Part shown: positions 23,924 through 45,153 of the stretch, one piece after another | How the letters are laid out: each line of letters opens with the position of its first letter | Position numbering within the stretch: the first letter of the stretch is position 1 | Made by a program: the position numbers and the translations under genes | Assembly (NCBI RefSeq): GCF_036227605.1 | Contig: NZ_CP109487.1 | Coordinates: 1,674,001 to 1,738,000, forward strand | From: Streptomyces sp. NBC_01439 | GTDB taxonomy: Bacteria > Actinomycetota > Actinomycetes > Streptomycetales > Streptomycetaceae | DNA: 64,000 bases | Reading direction: 5' to 3' | The notes under the pieces: generated by a model | Told to the model about the DNA's origin: nothing | The model's database searches: none | The model's input: the letters and a program-made list of their open reading frames with translations, nothing else

Positions 23924-24691
23924 ATGAACGTGATGGAGAGGCACAAGTTCGTCGTGGAACTGCTCGTGCAGCAGAACCGCGCGACGGTGGCCGAGCTGGC
24001 CCTGGCCACCGGGGCGTCCGAAATGACCATCCGCCGGGACCTGGAAGTACTGGAGTCCCGGGGAGCACTGCGCCGCGTGCGCGGCGGCGCGGTGAGCAGC
24101 CTGCCCGGCGGAGTCGAGCCCCCCTACGCGATCCGGGCCATGTCCGGAACGCGGGCCAAGGAGCGACTGGCGCGCGCCGTGGTCGAACTGCTCACCGACG
24201 GCGAGACCGTCGCGCTGGACACGGGCACGACCGCCGCGGCCATCGCCAAGGCCATGGCGGACCGTCAGCTCACCGTCACCCCCCTCTCACTGCACGCGGC
24301 CTTCACCCTGTCCGCACACCCCGGCATCCAACTGGTGATGCCCGGCGGGCAGGTGCGCCCCGAGGAGCTGTCCTTCTACGGCCACGCGCCCGTGCAGACC
24401 TTCAAGGACCTGTGCTTCGACACGTTCATCCTGGGCTGCTGCGGTGTCGACCCCGTCCAGGGAGCCACCGCCTACAACCTCGACGACGTCCAGGTGAAGC
24501 GGGCGGCGGTCGCCGCGGCGCAGCGCGTGATCCTGGTCGCGACCGCCGACAAGATCGGCCGCGCCGCGCTGGGCCGCATCTGCTCCATGGAAGAGATCGC
24601 CCTCGTCGTGACGGACGCCCCCGCGGGCTCCCCCGCGGTCGAGGCCCTGCGCGACCAGGGGGTCGAGGTGGTTCACCCGGCGGACGACTGA
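23924..24691 (+). CDS. DeoR-family transcriptional repressor
   Basis: A 255-residue DeoR regulator. The N-terminal winged helix-turn-helix is seen in TVAELALATGASEMTIRRDL and the following RGALRRVRGGAV. The C-terminal sugar-phosphate sensor domain contains VALDTGTTAAAIAKAM and the late segment VATADKIGRAALGRIC. Such proteins normally sense a phosphorylated sugar. ATG 23924 lacks a clear ribosome binding site; a second in-frame ATG at 23933 is an alternative, and the transcript could be leaderless. Likely to repress itself and the divergent MFS/HAD unit, and perhaps the nearby azasugar operon. Confidence 0.92.
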   Translation: MNVMERHKFVVELLVQQNRATVAELALATGASEMTIRRDLEVLESRGALRRVRGGAVSSLPGGVEPPYAIRAMSGTRAKERLARAVVELLTDGETVALDTGTTAAAIAKAMADRQLTVTPLSLHAAFTLSAHPGIQLVMPGGQVRPEELSFYGHAPVQTFKDLCFDTFILGCCGVDPVQGATAYNLDDVQVKRAAVAAAQRVILVATADKIGRAALGRICSMEEIALVVTDAPAGSPAVEALRDQGVEVVHPADD

Positions 24692-25133
24692 GCCCGACGG
24701 CCGACCCGGCCGGCCCCGACGGACGGGCCCGACGGACGGGCCCGCCGGTCGTCTGGGATCCATGCGTTCGTGCCTTTCCTGCACGGTGCGCAGCCCCGAT
24801 CGGCGCGCCCCGCCCCAGCATCGAGCGGCAGACGGCCGCCCGCCAATGGGGTGCGACCGTCGTCTTACCGACTGTCAGAAAGACGACAGCAAGGGCTTGC
24901 TGCAACCTTTCGTAGGGCTCCTACGTCTTCCGGCCATCCCCGCGGAGGCACGTCGTCCGGCTCACCGATTCGCGCCGGCCGGCGAATTCCGCTACGGATC
25001 AAGGGTCTTGCGCCGACCTCCCGGCAAGCCTCGCGCACGGAAAGCGTGTCCGATACACGTTCCCGGGGCGGCGGGCCGGAGCGGAGTCTCCTAGCATCGC
25101 GATCGCGACGGATGCGAACGAGAGGGCAGCGAA
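24692..25133. other. 442-bp intergenic region with inverted repeats, upstream of the LuxR-type gene
   Basis: No gene is supported. A 13-bp tandem duplication (GACGGACGGGCCC) lies at 24718-24743 just after the DeoR stop. Further on are inverted repeats: GTCGTCTT/AAGACGAC (24859-24866 and 24880-24887), CAGCAAG/CTTGCTG (24887-24902) and CGTAGG/CCTACG (24911-24925). The last third must contain the promoter of the regulator at 25134. This looks like the border between the two biosynthetic regions. Confidence 0.6.
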
Positions 25134-26321
25134 ATGAAATCAGGCGCGCCGAAACAGCCGCAGGACCGTGACCGACCCCAGGAGCTCACGTCCGAGGAGA
25201 TGGCCCTCTACCGGGAGTTCGCAGAACACGGCCCCCTCCAGGAAAGCCAGCTGCTCGCCCGGGCGGAACCCGCCGCCATGGCCCGTACCCTCGACGCCCT
25301 CGTCTCCAGCGGCCTGGTCCAACAGATCGGCCCCGACTGCCTTGCAGCCACCAACCCCACCGACGTGTCGGCGCGGTTGCTCAAGCAGTGGGAGGAACGC
25401 GTCCAGGGGGCCCAGCTCGACCTGCTGCGCATGCGGGGGCAGCTCGCGGAACTGGCCATCGTGCACGCCGCACGCCAACGCACCCTGGAGGGGCCGCCGC
25501 TGGAACGCATCGAGTCGGCGGACGAACTCCAGCGCATCCTCGACCGGCAGGCCGCCGCGTGCACGCAGGAGGTGCTCTGCGCCCAGCCGGGCGGCCCCCT
25601 GCCCGAGGTCGAACTGCGCCGCGCCCGCGTCCGGCACCGGGACCTGCTCTCCCGTGGTGTCCCGGTACGCACGCTGTACCAACACTCGGCCCGGTTCGAC
25701 CCGCCGACCGTGCGGTACGAGACGGAGCTGGCGGCTCTCGGGGCCGAGGCGAGGACGGTCTCCGGCGGCCTGGCCCGGTGCCTGGTCTTCGACCGGTCCC
25801 TGCTCGCCCTCCCGCTCCCGGAGACCGCGGGCGGGGCACTGCTCGTCCGCAGCCCCGACCTGGTCGCGTTCGTCGCCGAGCTGTTCGACCTGCTGTGGGC
25901 GACCGGCGAACGCATCGGCAAACCGCGCGAGAAGGCCTTCATCCAGGACGTCGCCGACCAGGCGAAACGATCCGTGCTGCAGCACCTGATGCAGGGCGAC
26001 GACGACCGCGCCACGGCCCGCGCCCTGGGCATCTCGGTGCGCACCTGCCAACGCCACGTCTCCGCCATCATGCGTCAGCTCGGCGCGACGAGCCGCTTCC
26101 AGCTCGGCTACTTGGCGCACCAACACGGGCTGCTCGCCCCCGACGGACCGGACACCGCCCGTACGGTCGTCCCGACATCGATGTCACATCCCGCGCCCGC
26201 GCCGGCCGCTCCCGAGTCCGCGGGGTGCGCCGCGGACCGCAGCACCTGGATCCACCTGTCACGGGATCGCGGTACCGGGGAGTTCTCCGAGCGAATCGGG
26301 TGTCGTCAAGAGGCGTATTAG
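25134..26321 (+). CDS. LuxR-type transcriptional regulator with TrmB-like N-terminus
   Basis: A 395-residue regulator. The N-terminal 70 residues look like a winged helix (EEMALYREFAEHGPLQESQL, SSGLVQQIG). The middle contains the sensor stretch GVPVRTLYQHSARFDPP. A LuxR-type helix-turn-helix sits near residues 290-335 (DDDRATARALGISVRTCQRH). A 60-residue Pro/Ala-rich tail follows. It is a paralogue of the regulator at 47634-48668, sharing the middle motif and the helix-turn-helix. ATG 25134 follows GAGAGGGCAGCGAA. It lies immediately upstream of, and in the same direction as, the first large NRPS gene and is the likely pathway activator. Confidence 0.88.
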   Translation: MKSGAPKQPQDRDRPQELTSEEMALYREFAEHGPLQESQLLARAEPAAMARTLDALVSSGLVQQIGPDCLAATNPTDVSARLLKQWEERVQGAQLDLLRMRGQLAELAIVHAARQRTLEGPPLERIESADELQRILDRQAAACTQEVLCAQPGGPLPEVELRRARVRHRDLLSRGVPVRTLYQHSARFDPPTVRYETELAALGAEARTVSGGLARCLVFDRSLLALPLPETAGGALLVRSPDLVAFVAELFDLLWATGERIGKPREKAFIQDVADQAKRSVLQHLMQGDDDRATARALGISVRTCQRHVSAIMRQLGATSRFQLGYLAHQHGLLAPDGPDTARTVVPTSMSHPAPAPAAPESAGCAADRSTWIHLSRDRGTGEFSERIGCRQEAY

Positions 26322-26409
26322 TGGGACTTTCGGGACCGTCCGGCCGTCGCGGACAGTGGCCTCACGTCGTCGTTGATCGACCGATCCGACTGAGGAGACT
26401 GACCACCGC

Positions 26410-29400
26410 ATGGCCACTCACGACCGCGGGCCGCTGCCCCTGACCCCGCCGCAGAACGGCGTCTGGTTCGCGCAGCAGCTCGACCCCACCCGTCTCGACT
26501 ACACCATCGCCGAGTACCTGGAGATCCGCGGGGCGGTGGATCCGGAGCTGCTCGCCGAGGCGGTGCGCACGACGGTGGCCGGAACCGAGACGCTGTGCGT
26601 CCGCTTCGCCGAGGTGGACGGAGTGGTGTGCCAGATACCCTCCGGTCCGCCGCCGCTGCGGATGGAGACGGCCGACGTCAGTGACCACCCGGACCCGGAC
26701 GCCGAGTCCGAGCGGCTGATGCGCGCCGAGCTGGCCCGGCCGACGGACCTGGCGACCGGTGACGTGTGCCGGCACCTCCTGGTGCGGACCGGTCCGGCGA
26801 CGTACCGCTGGATGCAGGGGTACCACCACCTCGTCGCGGACGGGGTCACCGGTTCGATCCTGGCCCGGCGGACCGCCGAGGTGTACTCGGCGCTCGTCGC
26901 GGGAGAGCCCGTACCGGCCCCGGAGTCCACGCCGTGGGAACAGATCGTGGCCGGGGAGGAGGAGTACGCCCGCTCCGAACGGTCGTCGGTCGACCGGAAG
27001 TTCTGGCGGGGCCGGCTGGACGGCGCCCCCGAGCCCGTGTCCTTCACCGGCAGCGTCCCGGCGCCCGCGTCGGGTACCACGGTGCGGGTGAGCGGCGAGC
27101 TCGACCCCGCCGATGCCCGTACCCTGCGCGATGCCGCGCGCCGACACGGCACGCGCTGGTCCGCGCTGGTGATGGCCGCGGCCGCCGCCCACCTGCACCG
27201 CGCGGGCGCCACGGAGGACGTGGTCCTGGGCCTGCCGGTCACCGGCCGCACCACACCGGACGCCCGCCGGACACCCGGCATGTTCTCGAAGGTCCTGCCG
27301 CTGCGGCTGGCGGTGACCGGGGACACCACGGTCGGCGAACTGCTCCGCCACACCTCCGCCGGCATCAAGGAGGCCCTGCGCCACCAGCGGTACCGGATCG
27401 AGGAACTCACCGGAACCGGGCCCCGGCTGTGGGACGCCGCCGTCAACCTCATGTCCTTCGACTACGAGCTGTCGTTCGCCGGCGCGCCCGCCTCCGCGCA
27501 CAACCTCTCGGTCGGCCCCGTGGAGCACGTCTCCCTCAACGTCTACGACCGCGGTGGCGACAGCCCGCTGACCGTGCAGGCCGAGGGCGACGCCGCCGAC
27601 GTCGGCCCGGCGGAACTCGACGTGCTGCGCGTGCGGTTCACCCGCTTCCTCGTCGCGCTCGCCACGGCCGACGACGAGGCCCCGGTGAGCTCGCTGCCCT
27701 TCCTCACCGCCGAGGACGAGGAGCAGCTCGCCGCTTTCGCGGAGGGCGGCGTCGACCCGGCCCCCGGGGACGGGCTGCTGCACACGCTCTTCGAGGAGGA
27801 GGCGGCGCGCACCCCTGACAAGGTGGCCGTGATCTGCGCCGATCAGGAGGTGACGTACCGTCAACTCGATGCCTGGGCGGCGGACATCGCGGACCGGCTG
27901 GGTCGGGCCGTGGATCCGGGCACGCCGGTCGGCGTGTGCGTGGAGCGCTCCCCCGCGATGGTCGCGGCCCTGCTCGGCGTCCTGAAGGCGGGCGGCTGCT
28001 ACGTACCGCTCGACCCCGGCCTGCCGCCGGAGCGCATCGCCTACATCGTGCGCGACGCGGGGCTGGGCACGATCGTCGCCGGGCCCGGTAGCCTCGACCG
28101 GCTGCCGGTCGACCTCGCGTGCGTGGTCGACCCGGGAACGGTGAGCGGCCGGACGGGCGGCAACCGGGCGGGCGCAGCAGTGCCGGCCGCGTCCGCCGCG
28201 TACCTGCTGTACACCTCCGGCAGTACGGGCGAGCCGAAGGGCGTCGTCGTCCCGCACGCGGCGGCGGTCGACTTCGTCCACGGCCACCTCGCCCTGTGCG
28301 GCGCGGGCGGCAGCGGCGCGGGCGGCAGCGGCGCGGGCGGCAGCGGCGCGGGCGGCAGCGGCGCATCCGGATCAGGTGACACCGAGCGCTTCCTCGGCTT
28401 CGCCTCGCTCTCCTTCGACGTGTCCGTCCTGGACGTCTTCGGCGCGCTGCTGAGCGGTTCCACCCTGGTCCTGGCCACCGAAGCCGAACGGGTCGACGTC
28501 GACCGCCTCCAGGCCCTGCTCGCCGAGCACGCGGTGACCGTCGCCGATCTCCCGCCGGCGCTCCTGCCGCTGCTGGACCCGGCCGCCCTGCCCGCACTGC
28601 GGTTCCTGTCCACGGGCGGCGAGGCCCCGTCGGGGGACGCCGTCGACCGCTGGGCGGTGGACGGCCGCGAGGTCTGGAACGCGTACGGGCCCACCGAGGC
28701 CGCCGTGTCCGTCACCATGCACCGGGTGGTTCCGCCCTCGTACGGCCGGATCCCGCCCATCGGGCGGCCGATGGCCAACCACCGCGCCTACGTGGTCGAC
28801 CGGGCGCTGCGGCTGCTGCCGCCGGGCGCGACCGGCGAGCTGTGCGTGGCCGGTGCCGGTCTGGCTCGGGGATACGCGGGACGCGCCGCCATGACGGCCG
28901 ACCGCTTCGTGCCCGACCCCTTCTCCGGCGTTCCCGGTGCGCGGATGTACCGGACGGGCGACCTCGTGCGCTGGTCGGCGCGGGGCGAACTGGAGTTCCT
29001 CGGACGGGTGGACCGACAGGTCAAGATCAACGGGCACCGGATCGAACTGGGCGAGATCGAGGCGGTGCTCGGCCGGCAGCCCTCGGTGGGGCAGGCCGCG
29101 GTCGTGGTGCACGCCCCCGCGGGCGGGGCCCGACGGCTCGTCGCCTTCGTGGCGCCGCCGGGCGACGGTGGCCCGGCGCCCGAACCGGACCTGCTCGCAG
29201 CGGAGTTGGGTCGCCTCCTGCCGACCTACATGGTGCCCCGCACCTTCGTGGCGGTGGACCGGCTACCCCTCACCGCGAGCGGCAAGGTGGACCGCGCCCG
29301 GCTGCACGTACCCGAGGCCGCGGACCGTCCGGAGCGCCCCGAGCGTGCCTACGGCGCCACCGAGTTGGCCCTCGCGGCGCTGTTCTCCGAGGCCCTCGGT

Positions 29401-32400
29401 ACCGCCGCCACCCCCGACGACAACTTCTTCGAGCTCGGCGGCGACAGCATCGCCGCCCTCAGCCTGACCAGCCGGGCCCGGGCCCGGGGCTTCTCCTTCA
29501 CCCTGCGCGAGGTGTTCGCGCACAAGACGGCGGCCGCCCTCGCCGCGGCCGTCGGCGAGCCGGCCCCCGGTGCCTCCGAGGCCGCCGGTCCGGCCGTCAC
29601 GGAGCACGGTCCCCTTCCCGCGACCCCGGTCATGCGCTGGCTCCTCGACGGGCCGGGCCCGATCGGGCGCTTCAGCCAGTCCATGGTGCTGGCCCTGCCC
29701 GAGGGTGCGGACGACGCCACGCTCGTACGGGTCCTGCAGTCGGTCGTGGACCGGCACGGGGCGCTGCGCCTGGGCGTGACCACCGGACCCGAGGGCCCGC
29801 TGTGCACGGTGGGCGAGCCCGGTTCCGTCGACGTGTCCCGGCTCTACCGCACCGTCGGTGCCGCGGGGTCGGACGGGTCCGCCCGCGCCGCGATCGTGGC
29901 GCAGGCGGCACGGGAGGCGGCCGGACAACTGGATCCCGCGGCCTCGGTGATGCTGCGAGCGGTGCGCTTCGATGCCGGTGGGGCGTCGCCGGACCGACTG
30001 CTGCTGTGCGTGCACCACCTGGCCGTGGACGGGGTGTCCTGGCGGATCCTGACGGCGGACCTGGCCGCGGCCTGGGAGGCCGCCGTCGCCGGGCGTCCGC
30101 TGCCGGCCTCGGACGGGGAGGTCTCGTTCCGTGCGTGGGCCCACCACCTCGAACTCCAGGCGCGTTCCCCGGAAGTGCTCGCCGAACTCCCGTTCTGGCG
30201 CTCGACCTTGGAGACCCCCGGGGCCGGCGCGGACCTGCAGGAACCCTGGCACCGGGTCCCCGACCCGGCACGGGACACCGCGGGCACCGCCCGCACCCTG
30301 ACGCTCGACCTGCCCGCCGAGGTCGCCGGCCCGCTGCTGACGCGGGTGCCCGGCGCGCTGCGCACCGGTCCGGCCGAGGTGCTGCTCGCGGGCCTGGTCC
30401 TCGCGGGCCACCGGCTGCGCTCCCCCGGCAGCGCCCCGGGGTCGTTGCTGGTCGACCTGGAGGGCCACGGCCGCGTCGACCGCACCGGCCGTCACGACCT
30501 GGCGCGCACGGTCGGCTGGTTCACCACCCAGTACCCGGTCCGGTTCGACCTGGACGGCCTCGACCTGGACGCGGCGGCCCGGGGCGGCGACGCCCTCGCC
30601 GAGCTGGTCGCCCGCATCCACGCGGCGGTCGCCTCCGTACCGGACCACGGCACGGGCTTCGGTCTGCTGAGCCGGCTCGATCCGCGGAGCGCCGCACAGC
30701 TGTCCGGCCTCCCCCGCCCCGGCGTCCTGTTCAACTACCTGGGCCGGTTCGCCGGCGGGGACGGGGCGCCCTGGAACCCGGCCCCCGAAGCGGGCGGACT
30801 GCGGGCCGACGTGGATCCGGCGATGCCCGTCGAACACGCCCTGCAGATCGACGCCATGGCCGTGGACGGCGCCGACGGTCCCTCCTTCACCGCGGTGGTC
30901 ACCCATCCCCGCGCCCTGCTGACCGATGCCGAGGCGGACGCCCTGGTGGCGGCTTGGGACGAGGCCCTGCGCCTACTGGCCGGCTGGACCGGCGCCCCCC
31001 GGCCGCGCCGCCTCACCCCCCGCGACCTGCCGCTGGTACGGCTGACACAGCCGGAGACCGACGCGCTGGCCGCGCGTTACCCGGGGCTCGCCGACGTTCT
31101 GCCGCTCTCGCCGCTCCAGGAGGGCCTGTTCTTCCACTCCGCCTTCGACACGGGCGCGATGGACGCCTACACCGGCCAGATCGTCCTCACCCTGGACGGC
31201 GCCCTGGCCGAAGACGCCCTGCGGACGGCCTGTGACCGGCTGCTGCGCCGCCACACCGCGCTGCGCTCCGCCTTCACCGACCAGGGTCTGGACCGGCCGG
31301 TGCAGATCGTCGTCGAGTCCGCCGGAGCGCCGTGGGAAGCCGTTGACCTCGGCGGGCTCGGCTCGGCCGACCGGCAGCAGGAGTGGGAGCGGCTGCTCGC
31401 GGCCGACCGGGCCCGCCGCTTCGACCTGGAGCGGCCGCCGCTGGTGCGCTTCACCCTGGTCCGGTTCGGCGCGGGCGAGCACCGGCTGGTCATGACGAAC
31501 CACCACATCGTGTGGGACGGCTGGTCCTCGGCGGTGCTGCTGCGCGAACTGCTCACCGGGTACGCCGAACACGCCCCGGGCGCCGGGGACGGCGCGGTCG
31601 CGGAAGCGGTCCCGTACCGCTCGCACCTGGACTGGCTGGCCCGCCAGGACGACGGCGCCGCGGAGGCGGCGTGGAGCGGTGCGCTCGCCGGGCTGGAGGA
31701 GCCGACCCTGCTGGGCGCGGCCGACCCGAACCGGATCGACGCGCTGCCCGAGCGGGCCACGGTCGAGCTGTCGGCGGAGCTCACGACGCGGCTCGCCGCG
31801 CGGGCCCGTACCGCGGGCGTAACCCTCAACAGCGTGGTCCAGGGCGTCTGGGCGGTCCTGCTGGGCCGGGTGACCGGGCGGGACGACGTGGTGTTCGGCG
31901 GGACCGTCTCCGGGCGGACCGCGGACGTCGCGGGCATCGAGGAAATGGTCGGCCTGCTGATCAACACCCTGCCCGTGCGGTTCCGGATCCGGGAGGGCGA
32001 GCCGCTGCTGGCGGCGCTCGCCCGGTTCCAGGACGAGCAGGCGGAGCTGATGGACCACCAGCACGTCGGGCTCGCCGGCATCCAGCGGGCGGCGGGTCTG
32101 GGCGCCCTGTTCGACACCACGGTCGTCGTCGAGAACTATCCGCTCGACCTGGAGTCGATGCGGGACCTGGCCGGTGGGCCGCGGCTGACCGGGGTGGAGG
32201 GCTCGGACGCCACGCATTACACCGTCAACCTCATCGTGCTGCCCGGGGAGCGGCTGCGGCTGCACCTCGACCACCGCACGGACGTCCTCGACGCACGGAC
32301 GGCCCGCAGCCTGGGCGAGGCGCTGGAGCGGCTGCTGACGGCCGTGGCCGACGCCCCCTCCACCCCGGTCGGCGAGGTGGACCTGCTCTCCGCGGAGCAG

Positions 32401-34283
32401 CACCGGCTGATCCGGGAGTGGAACGGCACGGCCGTGCCCGTCCCCGACACCACGCTGGTGGAGCTGTTCGAACAGCAGGTGGCCCGGACGCCCGGCGCCC
32501 CGGCGACCGTCTTCCGCGGCGAGCGCCTGTCGTACGCCGAACTCGACGCCCGCGCCGAGCTGCTGGCCGGTCAGCTGTCCGCCCGGGGCGCCGGTCCGGA
32601 GCGGATCGTCGCGGTCGCCCTGCACCGCTCCACCGAGATGGTGGTCTCTCTGCTGGCCGTGCTGAAGTCGGGCGCCGCCTACCTTCCGGTGGACCCCTCG
32701 CTGCCGGCGGACCGGATCGCGTACCTGCTGTCCGACGCCGAGCCCGTGCTGCTGCTCGCGGACCACGCGGTGGCCGCGACGCTGCCGGCCGCGGCGGACC
32801 TGCCCCGGCTGGATCCGGGGGCCGTCCACGACGGGACCACCGGTACGGTGCGCCGGGCCCCGCTGCCCGCGCACCCCGCGTACGTGATCTACACGTCCGG
32901 GTCGACGGGGCGGCCCAAGGCCGTCGTCGTGGAGCACTCGGCCATCGTCAACCGGTTGCTGTGGATGCAGGACCGGTACCGGCTGGGCTCGGACGACCGG
33001 GTGCTCCAGAAGACCCCGTTCGGCTTCGACGTCTCGGTGTGGGAGTTCTTCTGGCCGCTGCTGACCGGCGCCGCCCTGGTGGTCGCCGAGCCGGGCGGGC
33101 ACAAGGACCCCGCCTACCTCACCCGGGTGATCCAGGAGGAGGCGGTCACCACCGTCCACTTCGTCCCGTCCATGCTGGCCGCGTTCGTGGAGGATCCCGA
33201 GGCGGGCCACTGCCGGTCGCTGCGCCGGGTCGTGTGCAGTGGCGAGGCGCTGCCGGAGGAGCTGAAGAACCGCTTCCTCGACGTGCTCGACGTGCCCCTG
33301 CACAACCTGTACGGGCCCACCGAGGCGGCCGTGGACGTCACGCACTGGGACTGCCGCCGCGAGGAGAGCGGGCCCGTACCGATCGGCCGTCCGATCTGGA
33401 ACACCTCGCTGTACGTGCTCGATCCGCGGGGGCGGCCCGTGCCGGTGGGGGTCGCGGGCGAGCTGTTCCTGGCGGGCGCGGGCCTGGCCCGCGGGTACCT
33501 GCGCCGCCCGGCGCTGACCGCGGAGCGGTTCCCGCTGGACCCGTTCGGCCCGCCGGGCTCGCGCATGTACCGCACCGGCGACCTGGCCCGCCACCGGGCC
33601 GACGGCTCGGTGGAGTACCTGGGCCGCACCGACGACCAGGTGAAGATCCACGGCTTCCGGATCGAACTCGGCGAGATCGAGACGGCGCTGGGCCGCCTCC
33701 CGGGTGTCGGGCGGGCCGCGGTCGTGGTCCGCGAGGACGTTCCGGGCGAGCGCAGGCTCGTCGGGTACGTCGTCCCGGAGGCCGGGGCCGGGGCCGGGAG
33801 GGCCGCGGCCCCGGACCCCGAGTCGATGCGCGCCGAACTGGGCCGCTCCCTGCCGGAGTACATGGTCCCGGTGCTGGTGGTCGTGGACGGGCTGCCCGTC
33901 ACGGCGAACGGCAAGCTCGATCGCAGGGCGCTGCCGGCGCCCGCCGCGGCGGCCGCCGCCACCGGGTACGAGCCGCCCGCCGGGGAGACCGAGGAACTGG
34001 TCGCCATGGTCTGGGCCTCCGTACTGGACGCGCCGCGGATCGGCCGCCACGACGACTTCTTCGCCCTCGGGGGTCACTCGCTGAGCGCCACCCGGGTGGC
34101 GGCCCGACTGCGCCAGTCCCTCGGCCTGGACCTGCCCCTGCACACCCTCTTCGAACAGCGGACCGTCGCCGCCCTCGCCATGGCGGTCGAGACCGTGCTG
34201 CTGGCCGAACTGGAGGCCGAGACGGCCCCGTTCGCCGCCACCGCCGACGCCGTTCCTTCACTCGTACTTCAGGGAGAGACCTC

Positions 34284-34287
<4 letters not shown>
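26410..34287 (+). CDS. NRPS, C-A-T-E-C-A-T
   Basis: A 2625-residue synthetase. C1 (1-440; YHHLVADGVTG) is EntF-like at its start (LPLTPPQNGVWFAQQL). A1 (about 465-960) carries an insert of GAGGS repeats. T1 follows (ELGGDSIAAL, Ser near 1013), then E ([13 protein letters not shown] near 1201, FNYLGRF), C2 (LPLSPLQEGLFFH; HHIVWDGWS near 1697), A2 (TSGSTGRPKA near 2157) and T2 (GGHSLSATR near 2556). By-eye codes: A1 DVLDSGAVS (unassigned), A2 DVWHVSLVD, a serine code. E makes the first residue D, and C2, directly after it, should be of the D-accepting type. ATG 26410 follows GAGGAG. Its stop overlaps the next NRPS start (GTGA). Confidence 0.95.
28300..28374 (+). repeat. in-frame 15-bp repeat inside an A domain
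   Basis: Four identical copies of GGCGCGGGCGGCAGC at 28300-28359 plus a diverged fifth to 28374, encoding (GAGGS)4-GASGS. They sit in the loop between core motifs A3 and A4 of the first A domain of the C-A-T-E-C-A-T NRPS. Flexible Gly/Ser loops are tolerated there, and copy number probably varies by replication slippage. Confidence 0.9.
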
Positions 34288-44774
<10,487 letters not shown>

Positions 44775-44783
<9 letters not shown>

Positions 44784-44810
44784 CCCTCCTGACCCTCCTG
44801 ACCCTCCTGA
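44775..44810 (+). repeat. 9-bp repeat spanning the NRPS stop codon
   Basis: CCCTCCTGA occurs four times in tandem. The first copy contains the NRPS stop codon, so the next three copies each supply another in-frame TGA. It is a slippage-type duplication of the gene end and gives a row of back-up stops. Confidence 0.9.
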
Positions 44811-44868
44811 CTACGAGACGCCGTACCCCGAACACCTTCCGCATTCCTGATCCATCGAGGAGAACACC

Positions 44869-45069
44869 GTGAACGACTCGTCCCCGCAGCAGTACCTGGT
44901 CGTCGCCAACGACGAGGAGCAGTACTCCCTCTGGGAGGCCGGCCGGCCCGTCCCGCTCGGCTGGCACGACCAGGGCGTACACGGCACCAAGGAGGAGTGC
45001 CTCGCGCACGTCGAGCGGGTGTGGACCGACATGCGCCCGCTCAGCCTCCGCGTGAGCATGGCCGGCTGA
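44869..45069 (+). CDS. MbtH-family protein
   Basis: A 66-residue MbtH protein, a small chaperone that binds A domains of NRPSs and is often needed for their solubility and activity. The signature residues are present: YSLWEAGRPVPLGWHDQG, then AHVERVWTDMRPLSL. GTG 44869 follows CGAGGAG. It lies 85 bp behind the NRPS genes and is presumably co-transcribed with them. A second, clearly different MbtH is at 60423-60647, so each NRPS arm has its own. Confidence 0.95.
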   Translation: MNDSSPQQYLVVANDEEQYSLWEAGRPVPLGWHDQGVHGTKEECLAHVERVWTDMRPLSLRVSMAG

Positions 45070-45090
45070 CCCCACGATCCCCGGGCACCA

Positions 45091-45129
45091 CGCCGCCCGG
45101 CAGGCCCCACCGCGGGCTGCCGGGCGGCG
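45091..45129 (+). terminator. hairpin after mbtH
   Basis: A perfect 13-bp inverted repeat, CGCCGCCCGGCAG at 45091-45103 against 45117-45129, with a 13-nt loop. It lies between mbtH and the exporter gene, so it may terminate part of the NRPS transcript or stabilise its 3' end. No U-run follows. Confidence 0.6.
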
Positions 45130-45153
45130 CGGCGGTGCCGGAAGGAACCTCGT

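Noticed and set aside
24859..24925. Small RNA or riboswitch from the cluster of short hairpins
   Set aside because: Stems are only 6-8 bp, no known riboswitch core is visible and no terminator follows; kept only as part of an intergenic description.
28300..28374. Frameshift or assembly artefact in the A domain
   Set aside because: The 15-bp units keep the reading frame, and both flanking A-domain motifs are intact, so it reads as a genuine in-frame insert, although exact copy number could be misassembled.
31383..34283. Upstream extension of the terminal NRPS frame to 31383
   Set aside because: This stretch is the other frame of the C-A-T-E-C-A-T gene. The GTG at 34284 has a ribosome binding site, a GTGA overlap and gives a normal C-domain start.
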